DNA of 64,000 nt from Chromobotia macracanthus (GCA_036877525.1 JAZGTH010000100.1:620001-684000), one strand, 5' to 3'. Shown: positions 31,101-43,100, counted from the stretch's first letter. The notes: a model not told the origin generated them from the letters alone. Program-made: numbers and translations.

Positions 31101-32053
31101 TGCAGCACCTGGTGGCCTTATTGGTATGCAGACTAAACATTACTGATAATTAACTAACTGAATAATAATTAAATGAATGAAGGACAAGTACAGTATAACT
31201 GAAGCACATTATTCAATAAGAAAGTTATGCACATTCTCTGTTGCAGGTGTTGGTACCAAGATTGACCCTACACTGTGCAGAGCAGATCGAATGGTGGGGC
31301 AGGTCCTTGGTGCTGTGGGGGCCCTCCCTGAGATCTTCACTGAGCTTGAGATCTCCTACTTCCTTTTAAGAAGGCTGCTCGGCGTTCGCACTGAAGGCGA
31401 CAAGAAAGCAGCCAAGGTGAAACATTAATTAATATAGCAAAGCAAAATATATGCCATATTTTTTACATATATATATATCTATATATAGAGAGAACATGCT
31501 CAGGCTAACATCTTTAATCACAAAACAAACACAATTCTGTCTCTTCCTGCTTCCTATGAATGATTATGATTTGACAAACATGCTGTATCAGAACAAAACC
31601 AACCATTAACTAATATTTCATCATCTTAAAGTGTGCTCTGTTAAGAATGTGATCACGTCTGTTTTCTTCCATTGATTTGAACTACAGGTTCAGAAGCTGT
31701 CGAAGAATGAGGTGCTGATGGTCAACATTGGCTCGCTGTCCACAGGAGGCCGTGTGAGTGCAGTAAAAGCTGATTTGGCTAAGATTGTGCTCACCAACCC
31801 TGTCTGTACCGAGGTGGGGGAGAAGATCGCCTTGAGTCGTAGAGTGGAGAAACATTGGCGGTAAGCAATATCTAACTGGGTTAACATTGTTTGAGGCCCT
31901 GTTATCTATCTTCAATGTGAAATGGCATTTCCGTATCTCTTCTACATAATGCAGACTATATAAAGTACTTAAATTCTGTTCCTTCCTAGTTTGATTGGCT
32001 GGGGGCAGATCAGGAGAGGCGTTACCATCACACCCACAGTTGACGATGATTGA
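28165..32053 (+). CDS. eif2s3: Eukaryotic translation initiation factor 2 subunit gamma (eIF2-gamma)
   Basis: The GTP-binding core of eIF2, which brings Met-tRNAi to the 40S subunit. Coding exons: 28165-28233, 28698-28761, 28882-29009, 29278-29399, 29635-29729, 29848-30006, 30480-30614, 30719-30813, 30979-31123, 31247-31416, 31688-31860, 31990-32053. The total is 1419 nt, giving 472 aa, the same as human EIF2S3. GTPase motifs: GHVAHGKST (G1), DCPGHD (G3), NKID (G4). The cysteine-rich insert CPRPECYRSCG of this family is present, and the C-terminus GRVSAVKADLAKIVLTNPVC to TPTVDDD is typical. The exon 8 acceptor (TTTCAAAG) is weak but required by phase. A possible polyadenylation signal ATTAAA is near 32321. 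The arrangement head-to-head with klhl15 and upstream of zfx matches human Xp22. Confidence 0.97.
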
Positions 32054-32854
32054 TCGCATCTTGTCAGTGGCTTGCCCCGTCTCTCCAATGGACATTATTA
32101 TTAAACCATTTTCACACAAACCCATGCATGGGCCAGTGTGTTATGTGGTCAGCGCAGAGTGATGAGAAATGATCTTTTTGAGTGGAATGCACTGGCCCTG
32201 TATTTTAAGATGTTCACCATCCTCTGTTGAAGGATTGGTGTCATTTATATATGAGAAATGCAATGAAAACCTAATTCCTTGATTTGACAAAGCAGTTGTC
32301 AACATGTTTCAGTGATGACTAATTAAAACATTTTGGATCAAACCGTGGTGTGTAAATTGTGTTTTGTGAAAATGACAAGACGTGTCATGTAACTTGCATC
32401 TGCAACCCATTTTGGTGGTGCTTTATTTCACTTTCAACACCATGATGTGTGTTTGCAAATAGGGCTGATGTAAAATGTAGCACGTAGCAACAGCCTCAAG
32501 TAAAATAATCTCCAAAAGCTTGTTTTAATATTGTGCGAGATTTATTTTGTCTCTAGACCATTTGAAAATGCATTAAGAGGGATGGGGAGCATATGAAGAC
32601 CTGGGTTTTTGAAAAGTCTCCTACAATGAGTATTCCCCAGACGTGTCCACTATTGTTATAACGAGTTTCTACAAGAGTTAGAAATTTATACTATTAAGTT
32701 TTGCATTTTTTTTTATTTTCCCCCAACATCAATTTTTTAGTCACATTTGTACTATTATGGGGGCATATTTCTGAACCTGACTGTTCAAATATCTGGGACA
32801 TTTTGGCCCCCATGCTCTGGCTAATTTCCAGTTATCTGTTAAAATGTAAATGCA

Positions 32855-32905
<51 letters not shown>

Positions 32906-33400
32906 ATAGTCATATCAAATGCGTTACCAAGGTGATTTATACGCGTGTAATAACTTATGTCGTTTTCAAATTTGACATTTGTGCTAAACATTTAAACGGG
33001 GATTGAAACCACTAAACTTGCGTCAATAGCAGCGTTTAATACAGTCGGGGTTAAGTTATCCTCCAGCTAATCATAACTAGCCCACCACACTGTTCAGCTA
33101 AATCTAGCTGTCAATACGTATTATTAAAAATGCAAAGAAAACATAAAGGAATGACCGGGAAAGAGCAAGCAGTGTGAAATGACTATTCCGCAAAAATAAC
33201 CAACAAAAGCAATTAGACTACATCCTAGCAGGATAAATGGTCCTTTAAAAAACCCATAAGTATAAATCCATATCTGGCTAATGTCCCGAACTCGCTAATC
33301 AATCACTCCGCAGTACGACATTCGCACCAAAACAAATCAAACCCCACAAATCGCACTACACTCCCAAAACGCAAATAAAACCTTTCGGATTTGCACAACA
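32054..33400. other. eif2s3 3' UTR and intergenic DNA
   Basis: Non-coding. It contains a pure (AT)n run of about 44 bp at 32858-32901. No gene is recognised. Confidence 0.5.
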
Positions 33401-34200
33401 CAACCAGACTTCACATCGCCACCCGGCCCAGAAAATACAGTTTGCGGGCCTGCAAAAAGAGCACGCAGCGGCCAGTCGTCTGAGACTCCTTCCGCATTTT
33501 CCTGCGGCTCTGAGGCAGTGACGTGCGCTTCGGAAGGCGGCGTAAGCGCCGGTGGAGCTGGAGGCTGCAGCGCCTCGGAGCGCATCGGCCCCTCCCCTCC
33601 GCGCTCCGCGGCGGCCCGCCCTGCTAACACAAGAAGCCCGTTTGTGCTCTGCCCGAGTCTGGGGGTGGGAGAAGGAAAGCCGTACGGCCTTGGAAACAAA
33701 ACAAAAGAAATACATACGAAAGGTAGGCCCATCTATTCAACCAAATCCTACGTGGGAAGCTTTGCGTTCGTGACTCTTCAGTCTGAAAGCACATTTTAAG
33801 TGCGTTTAAGTGAAATGTTCGCGTATTTATCAGCTTGTGAGATTAGTGATGTTTTCGATGTCGCGCAGGCCTTGGTTAGCACGCAGCCGCGGCCTTTGGA
33901 GGCCCAAACCGGGCCGCAAGGCGAGACTAACCGGGCGTATGACTGATTCATAAGCAAACACGCACTGCATTCACTTGTAAATGTATCTTACGCATTATAA
34001 ACATGTCATATGCGATTTGAAGTGTGATTATTAGAATGTGTTTGGGAGTTTTAATGAATCGTTTTAAATCGTTCAAAATGGCGATCGATGCGAGAAGGGG
34101 GCGTGTCGAGTGGATTTACAGCGAGGGGCGGGGCTAGTAGCACAGTGACGTCGTGAGGGTGGGACGCAAGTCTCTGGGCGGACACGCCCCTTTCATCTCT
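33400..34200 (+). promoter_or_regulatory. CpG-rich promoter and 5' non-coding exon of zfx
   Basis: This is the most CpG-dense block of the window, with GC boxes (GGGGCGGGGC near 34125), TGACGTCG near 34146 and runs of GCGC. A plausible splice donor AAAG|GTAGGC at about 33721 would end a 5' non-coding exon that joins the acceptor CTGTAG before 34537. Open frames here on both strands arise from high GC and are not believed. Promoter role is inferred from position and composition. Confidence 0.6.
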
Positions 34201-34552
34201 CTTATCAAGCTGTAAACAGATGGGAGTTGCAGTCAGTAAATGTAATGTGTCAGATTAGCGGATCAGTGGGGGTCTGTTTATTTTACAGTTGCAAATTGTA
34301 CAGTTACTTTAGCAACTAGATAATGCATATGATAAGAAAGGAAATATGCTTGAATATTCCCATCAAATCATCAATTCTGCTCTGTGATGTTGTCTGATCT
34401 GGGAATGCTTAAATTAAATAATTTCGTTATCTTGATATCTATAAATAATATCCAAATGGTTTATCAAATACTGAGAGTAAATAATTCTTACATTTAGATT
34501 AAGATGTCAACGTACCTTTGTGTTTCGTGTCTGTAGGACTTATATTATGCAG

Positions 34553-34576
34553 ATGACAGCTGGAGACAATGGATGA
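34553..34576 (+). promoter_or_regulatory. 7-codon upstream ORF overlapping the zfx start codon
   Basis: ATG at 34553 opens a frame of seven codons that ends at TGA 34574-34576. The zfx start ATG at 34569-34571 lies inside it in another frame, so the uORF stop comes 3 bases after the main start codon. If the mRNA includes this exon from its acceptor, initiation at zfx would depend on leaky scanning or reinitiation. The sequence is direct; the effect is inferred. Confidence 0.55.
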
Positions 34577-37500
34577 AGATGTAACGTCTCTCTCTCTGCA
34601 TTCCCATGGACCCAAGATTATATTTCATGAGACAGGTAACTAAACTATAACCATTATGAGTGAAGTTTGTGAAATTGGTGCTTATTCATTGGTAAAATAC
34701 TTATGTGCAAGTTTTGTGTTCTTTATGGGGAAGGTGATGGAGAGGAAGATGAGGTGGTGGTAGAACTGCAGGAGTCCGTTCTTGTGTCTGATGTAGAGGG
34801 TGAGAAGATTGCAGTCCATGGTCTTGCCCCAGAGGAGCTGGTCATTCAGGAAGCTATCGAGGATGTGGTAGCTGAATATGTGCCATGCACAGATGAAGAG
34901 GAAGGGCTCGGCACCATTGCCGTGGAAACCTGTGTGATGTCACCTGATGATGTGGTACTGGAGGATGAAGGACTGCAGGTTGACGTGGTTACTGACGCCC
35001 AGGTACAGGAGGATCCTGATACCTGTGGAGAGTACCTCATGATCTCTTGTGAGTGGGATTAGCCAATTAGAATAGAACTTTAGATGTTTGCATTAAAGAA
35101 TTTTTTAATGCAAATGACTCCAGTCATTATTCAGAACCACAACTATCTTAATAATATTATTGTCTGCACTAAAAGCAGACAGAAAATCATGAAGATTGAT
35201 TATCGAAATGAAAACACATTTTCTATCCAACATTTAACAAAGGGTTTATTTTCAGTGGATGAGGCTGGAAAGGTGGTTTCTGATGAAGATGCCAAAGTCA
35301 CTGTTGAGGACACCTTAGAGGACCAAGAAGTTGTGGAGAAGGATAATGAAGGTCAAGAGGTCATTAAAGTGTACATTATTAAGGCTCACCCAGGGGAGGA
35401 GGACTTGGGTAAGTTACAATTCCAGTCAGGTTCAGCCTTTTCAATTCATTGTGTTTATTTAGTTTTATTTGCTTTATATACACCGTTCTCTTTACAGTTA
35501 GTATTAATATGGAATTTGCAGGAGGAACCGTTGACATAGGAGACAATGATCTTGATGTAGATGGAACCGTAGAGCTGGTGGATCCCTCTGGAATGCCTAT
35601 AAGAGAGAAGATGGTGTACATGTCAATGGGTGAAGCCAATCAAAGCCAGGATGACATTAGTAAGTCCTGTAAGTGTTATTTGATGATGTAGGTGCTCCAT
35701 CTGAGTGCCTTCTGCTCACACTGTGTTCTCTTCCTAAACAGATGTGGCTAAAATCACAGATGAGGTCTACATGGAAGTGGTGGTAGGGGGTGAGGACCCT
35801 GGGAATGCTCAGCGGACCCTTGATAATGCATCACTCAGCAAAGACTTAATGCCTGTGGCCTGGGCAGCTGCTTATGGTTAGTGAATGTTGTATATGTGCA
35901 ACATTCTTCTATGTCAGTGTTCTTCCAGGTCAAATTCAATTAAGCATTTGCATTGTATAGTGCTATCTACAGCTTATATTATAAACCTACACTCTGACTT
36001 TGTCCCAGTGACATTCTACAATGAAGTAACATTGTAATTGAGTTGGAGAGTGAGGATCATATGCTACTTGTCTAAATTTCAACACACCATCGCAGAGGAT
36101 ACAACTTCAGATAATTACCTGAGTCATGCTTTGAGCAGTTACATTTATACATTTGGGAGACTTTTTCATCCTGATTATGTTGCATTTAAGGTATACATTT
36201 TATCACAATATGTGTTTCCTGGGAATTGCAATCACCATGAATGTTAGCCAAGAACAATTGAGTTACAGGAACATCACTCTATGATGTACACGTTCAACAC
36301 AAAATGTATTGGGAAAAGTTGGCTTTTCATTATAACCTTTAAATATGATGTAATATCTAAAAAGGTGGAGAGGACAATGAAAGCTGTGAGAACAGAAATG
36401 GAGCAGCCAGCGCTCTGTTGCACGTGGATGAATCTGACATGATTGAGAGACTCAACCGTCAGCGAAGCAAAAACAAAAGCAAAAAACGTTCTGAGCTTCG
36501 TCACGTTCAGACAGGTACAAACTCTGATTAATTTCTATTTTCCAGTTTCACACCATTTTTGTTTGCTTTATAAAACTGTGCTTTTGCTCTCTCTCTCTGT
36601 GTTTTACATTTTTTACATTCTCTTCTATATACATGTACCGCAGCAATAATCATCGGACCGTACGGCCAGCCTCTTACTGTGTACCCTTGCATGCTGTGTG
36701 GCAAGAAGTTCAAGTCGCGAGGTTTCCTCAAGCGCCACACTAAGAATCACCACCAGGATGTGGTGAACAGAAAGAAATACGAATGCACTGACTGTGATTT
36801 TACCACTAACAAAAAAAACAGTCTCCATAACCACATGGAGATCCACACCCTCAGCAGCAAAGCTCAGTTTGAGTGTGAGGTGTGTGGAAAAGAGTTCCAC
36901 CAGCAAGCGGCACTGTTCTCTCACCGTCTGCAGCACCACCACAGAGAATCCAAGCTTCAAATCCCACCACCCACCACCAAAATGCACAGTTGTAAATTTT
37001 GTGAGTACGAGACTGCAGAGCAAGGGCTACTCAACCGACATCTGCTGGCCGTTCACAGCAAAAATTTCCCACATATCTGTGTGGAATGTGGGAAGGGTTT
37101 CCGTCATCCTTCGGAGCTTAAGAAACACATGAGGACCCACACTGGCGAGAAGCCGTACTCCTGTCTTTACTGCGACTACAAGTCGGCAGACTCCTCCAAC
37201 TTAAAGACGCACATAAAGACCAAGCATAGCAAGGAAATGCCTTACAAGTGTGACAGCTGTTTTCAGACATTTGCAGAACCCGATGAGCTGTTGCAGCATG
37301 GACTGACACACGAGGAGGCCAAAACACACCAGTGCACCCACTGTGACCACAAAAGCTCCAATTCCAGTGATTTAAAGCGTCACATTATTTCTGTTCACAC
37401 CAAAGACTACCCGCATAAATGCGAGGTCTGTGGAAAGGGCTTCCATCGGCCATCTGAGCTTAAGAAGCACTCAGCTGCGCATAAGACCAAGAAGTTGCAC

Positions 37501-37869
37501 CAGTGCAGGCATTGCAACTTCAAAATTGCAGATCCATTTGTTCTTAGTCGCCACATTTTGTCAGTGCACACCAAGGAAAAGCAAGCGTTCCCTGACAAAA
37601 AGGGTATTAAGAAGACGTTTCGACTTGGGGGTAAGAAAATTCTGGGTGGCGCCGGTATATCTAAGGGCCACAGGGAACGGCGTGTTTACCAATGCCAGTA
37701 TTGTGACTACAAAACAGGTGACGCATCTGGCTTCAAAAGACACGTAATCTCCATCCACACCAAAGACTATCCACATCGCTGCGATTTCTGCTCAAAAGGC
37801 TTCCGCAGGCCGTCAGAGAAGAATCAGCACATCATGCGACACCACAAAGACCTAATGCCTACTATGTGA
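34569..37869 (+). CDS. zfx: Zinc finger transcription factor ZFX, one finger short
   Basis: A ZFX/ZFY-family activator that binds downstream of CpG-island promoters. Coding exons: 34569-34635, 34734-35048, 35256-35408, 35522-35659, 35742-35876, 36365-36514, 36644-37869; 2184 nt, 727 aa. The start MDEDVTSLSLH matches the family. Residues 1 to about 300 form the acidic activation region (EDYLMIS-like CGEYLMIS, EVIKVYIIKAHPGEEDLGG, REKMVYMSMGE, DEVYMEVVVG, PVAWAAAYG). A basic NLS-like KNKSKKRSELR follows. The last exon encodes all C2H2 fingers: I count 12. Human ZFX has 13; the position of its eleventh (FRCKRCRKGF...) is occupied by a Gly/Lys-rich stretch without Cys or His pairs at about residues 632-668 (37579-37689). 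The final two fingers, YQCQYCDYKTGDASGFKRH and HRCDFCSKGFRRPSEKNQH, are intact. Shorter than human (805 aa), mostly in the acidic region. Confidence 0.95.
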
Positions 37870-39060
37870 CCTTTATAATGGCTGCCATAGCAACACCAGT
37901 CAGAGGGTGAGACTGTCCTCAACAGGAGCAAGGTCTATCCTGGATGTGGAGATGTAATTGTAGTCTCCAAAGCTGAACGCAGATCGTGATCTCAGATCAT
38001 GGCTAGTAGAGGCGGGGTGAAAGTGCAAAGAAAAAGCTACAAGGCTGCTCCACATTGGTCCATGTTTTAGGTCATTCTGTTGCTATAATGTCTGAGTTTT
38101 TCTTTTTCATGTGTGTTCAGTATTCACAGGTTCCTGTCAAAGTTTCACCAGTTTTCCAAAACATATAAATTATAATATAAAATTATCAAGGGTGGACACC
38201 TTACATGGTGTTAAATTTTATGTTCGAGCATCGGATTAGAACTTTTAATTATGACTCCTGAATTGCATGTTTTTCTTTACGCAAACCATAATTGAGCAGC
38301 TGTGGCATGTACATGCATGTGTTTTTACAAGTACAGATTTGAGAACAGCCCTGGAAAGAGTCCATTTTCAGTTTTCCGTGGTGCTACTCATCCAAATGGA
38401 TTCTTAGCAGATTAGCACAATATCAGATTATAATAAATGTAAAAATCTAAATTCTGTCTATGCCCTGGTTCCTGAAAACATAGTGATGTTTGCAAACTGT
38501 GACCGTTTTAATTTAAATAGTTGTTTTGCCTTCTGTAGCCTTAGCAAACTCAACTTTTATTTGAAGACGGTCTTAAGTCAGGACAAAAAATTAGGGATAA
38601 TACATTGTCAACCCAGGAGATCTAAACAATCTCAAACATTAAAATAATGTACTGATTATAGGCATTATTTAATAAAAAAATGAATAGTGTATGGACAGGT
38701 TTTTTAATGTAGGTTTTTTAACACTTTCAAGTAAAGAACAATATTACAAATAGTACTAAACTGAAAAGCTTTCAGATTGGATCAGAGCATGCAGTCATCA
38801 AATCAGGACAAATGGCTAATAATCTATGTTAATTTTAATTAAGACACAAGTATGTTTATGTATATCTGGAATGTGGTCATTTGGCTGTGGTCTGTTTGGG
38901 TAAAGCTCACCCTCAATTTATCAAAGACCTTTAGGGGAAAGTTTATTTTTACAAAGATCCTGATAATGTATAATTTGGAATAACATTTTTTTAGCTTATC
39001 TTTGTTATCTGTACAGAAAATATTTGTAAATAGAGAAGAAATAAACAGTATTTTGTGTCC
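37870..39060 (+). other. zfx 3' UTR
   Basis: AT-rich non-coding stretch after the zfx stop with a canonical AATAAA at 39040-39045. The final part from about 38920 onward is duplicated at about 41060. An AATAAA on the opposite strand at 39142-39147 could end the convergent lipocalin transcript. Confidence 0.6.
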
Positions 39061-41020
39061 AAACCGTCTTCTTTTTTACTTTATCAAAATAAATGAAATT
39101 GAGAATTTAGATGAAACAAACATTTGTCATTTTTAAAAATATTTATTTGATAGCAGTAAACAAAACCAGTAAAGAAAACTAATTCATAAAAGGAAAAAAA
39201 GGTGTGTCCTTGATCACAGTTGATATGAATGAAACAGCATTGCATAATACAAAGTCGTCTACATCTCTACATCCCAGAATACCTCTGTCTCTTTTTCTTT
39301 GCAGGCTCATGAACAAACTGAAATGCGATTTCATTTGGAAAATAACTTTGATTTGTGAATTTCATTTATATGCAAGCACAACAAATGGATTTAAGGAATA
39401 AAAAGATCGATTGCTGAATGAAGTTAAAGACCACAACCAAGCAGACAGGAGGCCAGCAATTTAGGTCTGTGTTTTTAGGTGAAATTATTGGACCTGCTGA
39501 TCTTGTTTTTCATTGGGTGATGAAACATCTTGACATTCTCCTACAAAACAGCAGTTAACGGTATAAAGTCTGTATAAAGTGACTGTATAGTAATATATTG
39601 TTATCAGTAAGGGAGAGAATTGATAATGTCTTAAACTCATATTTACCATTTGGTGGTAATATGACAATGTTCTCCTCAAGGATGCCAATGTCCAGAGAGA
39701 ACGTCTTGAATTTCGCCATCAGGTCTTCAGTTATTTCTGTGGTGCGACCTGTGACCATGACACATTAACAGTCTATTTTAACCTCATGTATTAATGAAAA
39801 TGTTAACTTTGGATAACGTAAGCACTTACTGTAGAGTTTGTTGAGAACTTCAGATACATCTTCTTTGGTCTTGATGGTGTGAATGATAGCATATTCATCA
39901 TATCTGACATCAGCCACACGCATATCATTGTCATTATTCCAATCTGATTGGTTGAGGAGACAAAGACTGCACATTTATGTCCAAGAAACAATTTGAGTAT
40001 GATGATAACTTAAGAAGGTATAAATTGGTGATGTTAGATATTTGGCTATTAGAGGAAAATCAGACAGTTCAACTTCAGCGACAGGAATAAAACAGGAACC
40101 TTACACTGACTATGAAAGAGAAAGCGTCCTGGAGTTTCAGTCTTTTTGGCAAGATGAGACATTCTCCAGCAGGAGCTATCATTCCTAAACAATAAAATTA
40201 GGAATTTGTGAATTATTAGAACAGTCATCACTGAAACAAAGCAAAGAACATGCTGTGGGTCAGGTAAAATCTTACTGTAGATTAGCATAAGTGAGGTCAA
40301 GATCTCCGTCCTCCGTTGGCACCATCATGACAGTACCCGTCTTCATGTTTTCCCTGTGACTGACAAACCACTGGGCATTTGTAGCAAAGCCAATGAGATA
40401 CCACTTTCCTGCCATCTGAAGAGAACAGATAACACATATAAGAAGATTTAATTGATAGACCATAACACAAGAAACCCTGTTCTGGTCAAATACAGAATAA
40501 TTTTAGCCCAATTTTAATAAGCTGAGACCTTTCTCAGAACGTACTGAGACTCTAATATATTTTTACCTTTTCCAGGTCAAAGTCAGTCATGGGCATAACT
40601 TCAGCAGAGACAAACACTGTACAAAGCAGAACGCACACCAACTTCAGTACAACACTCGTCATGGCTGCAGAAGTGTAGGCTTCTCTCTTTGTATGCAGTC
40701 TGAAGTTTGGAAAAGCAAATCTGGCTTTGCTCTGCTGGAAGAGGAATGCCAATCCCTTTTTTATCCTTCAGTGTGAACCCCTAACCCTCCCCATCTGATT
40801 CTTGGCCCTTCCCACAGCCACAGCTGGAATGCTTTTGTAATCATTATGCAATTTGCACATGTTGATTTTTTCAGATTTATATGATTGTTTGAGGACATTT
40901 TTAAAGCTTTGTTTTGGCTTTTAGTGTCTCTTTATGGCCCTCAGTATCCTTGCAGAGATGACATTGGATCAAAAACTAAGCCATAGAATAACCTGATGTC
41001 TGAACTAACAGGTATTATTT
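38920..41020. repeat. tandem duplication unit 1 (zfx 3' UTR tail plus lipocalin gene)
   Basis: Similarity to unit 2 (about 41055-43100) extends beyond the genes. The left end shares AGACCTTTAGGG and TTTATTTTT, then TGTGTCCAAA, ACAAACATTTG and TTGATAGCAG. The right end shares GAATAACCTGATGTCTGAAC against GAATGACCTGATGTCTAAAT. The units abut, so a tandem event is inferred. Confidence 0.75.
39485..40662 (-). CDS. secreted lipocalin, prostaglandin-D synthase-like (copy 1)
   Basis: Small extracellular ligand carrier of the lipocalin family. Exons: 40567-40662, 40276-40415, 40105-40184, 39830-39943, 39647-39748, 39485-39540; 588 nt, 195 aa. The start chosen is MTSVVLKLVCVLLCTVFVSA, a clean signal peptide; a longer in-frame ATG at 40752 would put charged residues before it and lies near a TATA-like GATAAAAAAGG (about 40757-40767). 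Lipocalin motif 1 is MAGKWYLIGFATN (GxW). Strand residues follow (DNDMRVADVRYDEYAIIHTI). The disulfide cysteines SSCW and GECQ are present. The cysteine that serves as catalytic nucleophile in mammalian L-PGDS is absent at the matching place (MKTGTVMM). Closest to fish ptgdsb-type proteins by memory. Exon lengths 140/80/114/102 equal those of copy 2. The C-terminal extension QDVSSPNEKQDQQVQ is unlike copy 2. Confidence 0.9.
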
Positions 41021-41054
41021 AATAATAAAACAAAGACAAAGTAAAAAAAACAAA

Positions 41055-43100
41055 GTAATCAGACCTTTAGGGTAAATTTTATTTTTCACACAGATACTGA
41101 AAACATATATTTTGAAATATAAAAGATATTATAGTGAGTGTAAAGACATTAACAGTAATATGTGTCCAAAATGTTTTCATCTATATATTGGACAATTAAA
41201 TGGAAATGGAGACTTCAAATGAAACACAAACATTTGCAATTTGTTAAAATAGTTATTTTGATAGCAGCAAGCAAAATAAACTAATTAAAGCATTATTCGT
41301 ATAAAGAATGCATTAAATTGTGTCATATTGATCATAATGTGACACAACATCTGTTTTTGATCTCAGAATACTTTGATTCTGTCTTTTATTCTTTGCAGAC
41401 TCCTACCATTAAATTGCCCCTGGATACACTATTTGGAGAATCAAATATGGAGGGATTTGTAAGTACAACATAAATAATTTTAAGGCACAGAGAGGTACTG
41501 ACTCTTGAATGAGGTGAAAAGGACCAAAACCAAGCAGAACAGAGGCTAGCAATTCAATTTTTATGTGAAATAATTAGACAAGCCGATCTTGTTTGCTGAT
41601 CTTTGGGTGAAGAGCACTTAAGCAAATGAGCATTCACCTGCAAAACAGCAATAAACAGTACAAAGTTAGTGAAGAATTCAACAAAGCTGCTGAATTTGTG
41701 TAATATTTTGTTATTGCTGAGTATGAGCATTAATACACTCATTAAAGTACCATTTGGTGGCATTATGAAAATGTTCTCCTCCAGAACACCAGTGTCCAGG
41801 CAGAACTTTCTGAACTTCTCCTTCAGGTCTTCAGTTATTTCTGTGGTACGACCTGTGGCCATGACACATCAACAGCCTGAACATTTCCACAAACACTTTT
41901 CAGCTATTTTGTGTGATTTGGTCAAAGTGAGCTCTTACTGTAGAGTTTGTTGAGAATGTCAGATACACCTCCTTTGGTCTTGATAGTGTGAACGATAGCA
42001 TATTCATCATATCTGACATCAGCCACACGCATATCATTGTCATTTTTCCAACCTGATAATCGAGAGGACAAAGAATGCTCATTTATGTCCAACGAGCCAC
42101 TTAAATATAATTTGAACAGCATTTAACTGGTATTGTTAAACACTTGGTTAATAGAGGAACATCATTTAATTTCAGAAACAGATATAAGGTTGGAAACGTA
42201 CGCTGGTTAAAAAAGATGAAACGTCCAGGAGTTTCCGTTTTCTTGGCAAGGAAATTAATTCTCCAGCAGAAACCGTCATTTCTAAGAAACAAATGAAGTG
42301 ATTTTACTCCATTCTTTGATAGTTATTATTACAGTAACCAAAAGTGACTGTAGTTTAGTCTGTATAATTGTACTTTAGTGTTGTGTGGCTTGAGTCAAGG
42401 TCTCCGTCCTCAGTAGGCACCATCATAGCAGTACCCATCTTCATGTCTGCTTTTTGATCTGCATACCATTTTGCATTTGTAGCTAAGCCAATAAGATACC
42501 ATTTTCCTCCCATCTGAAGACAAAAGAGTTGATACACATATTAGAAGTCCATAACTAAAAAAATGTTCTTATTAAATCTAGAATTATTTTAGTACAACTT
42601 TAATAAAACTCACAAAATATTTCTGCTGGTAGCATCCATAATGGTAATCACAGTACATGCTATATGCATGGTATATATTATATCATTTTATATCAAGACA
42701 GAAAAATGACATGGAAATTTTATTATTTTGTCATACTATTTTATTTATTTTTTTACCTTTTCCAGGTTGAAGTCAGTCATGGGCATAACTTCAGCTGAGG
42801 CAAATGATGAATAAAGCAGAACGCACACCAACTTCAGGACAACACTCATTATGGCTGCAGAAGTGTAGGCTTCTCTCTCTGTATGCAGACTGAAGTTTGG
42901 TTAAGATAATATGGCTGTGCTGAGACTGCCAACCTATTTTATCACCCCTTCCCAGCCCTTCCCATATCAACAGCCACAGCCTTATTAATGCCTTATTCTG
43001 CCCTTTAGTCTGGTATCTCCATATAGCTCTCAGAATACTTGCAAACATGACTTTAAAGATCTAAGACTAGGATATTGAATGACCTGATGTCTAAATTAAG
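41055..43100. repeat. tandem duplication unit 2
   Basis: Second copy of the roughly 2.1 kb unit described at 38920-41020. It begins with a decayed piece of the zfx 3' UTR (about 41060-41280) in which the AATAAACAGTA of unit 1 reads ATTAACAGTAA, so the polyadenylation hexamer is lost. Confidence 0.72.
41618..42849 (-). CDS. secreted lipocalin, prostaglandin-D synthase-like (copy 2)
   Basis: Tandem paralogue of the gene at 39485-40662. Exons: 42757-42849, 42374-42513, 42202-42281, 41939-42052, 41751-41852, 41618-41637; 549 nt, 182 aa. Signal peptide MSVVLKLVCVLLYSSFASA, then EVMPMTDFNLEK and motif 1 MGGKWYLIGLATN. Cysteines NDGFCW and GECS should form the family disulfide. As in copy 1, the L-PGDS nucleophile position lacks Cys (MKMGTAMM). 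The last exon stops early (GECSFA), 13 residues shorter than copy 1. A TATA-like GATAAAATAGG lies upstream on the minus strand near 42938. The 5' leader with GAAGCCTACACTTCTGCAGCC is almost identical to copy 1, showing a recent duplication. Both copies look intact. Confidence 0.9.

Noticed and set aside
33337..33799. Several overlapping open frames of 73-131 codons on both strands
   Set aside because: They arise from high GC in the zfx CpG island, have no known motif, and overlap on both strands; promoter and 5' UTR explains the region better.
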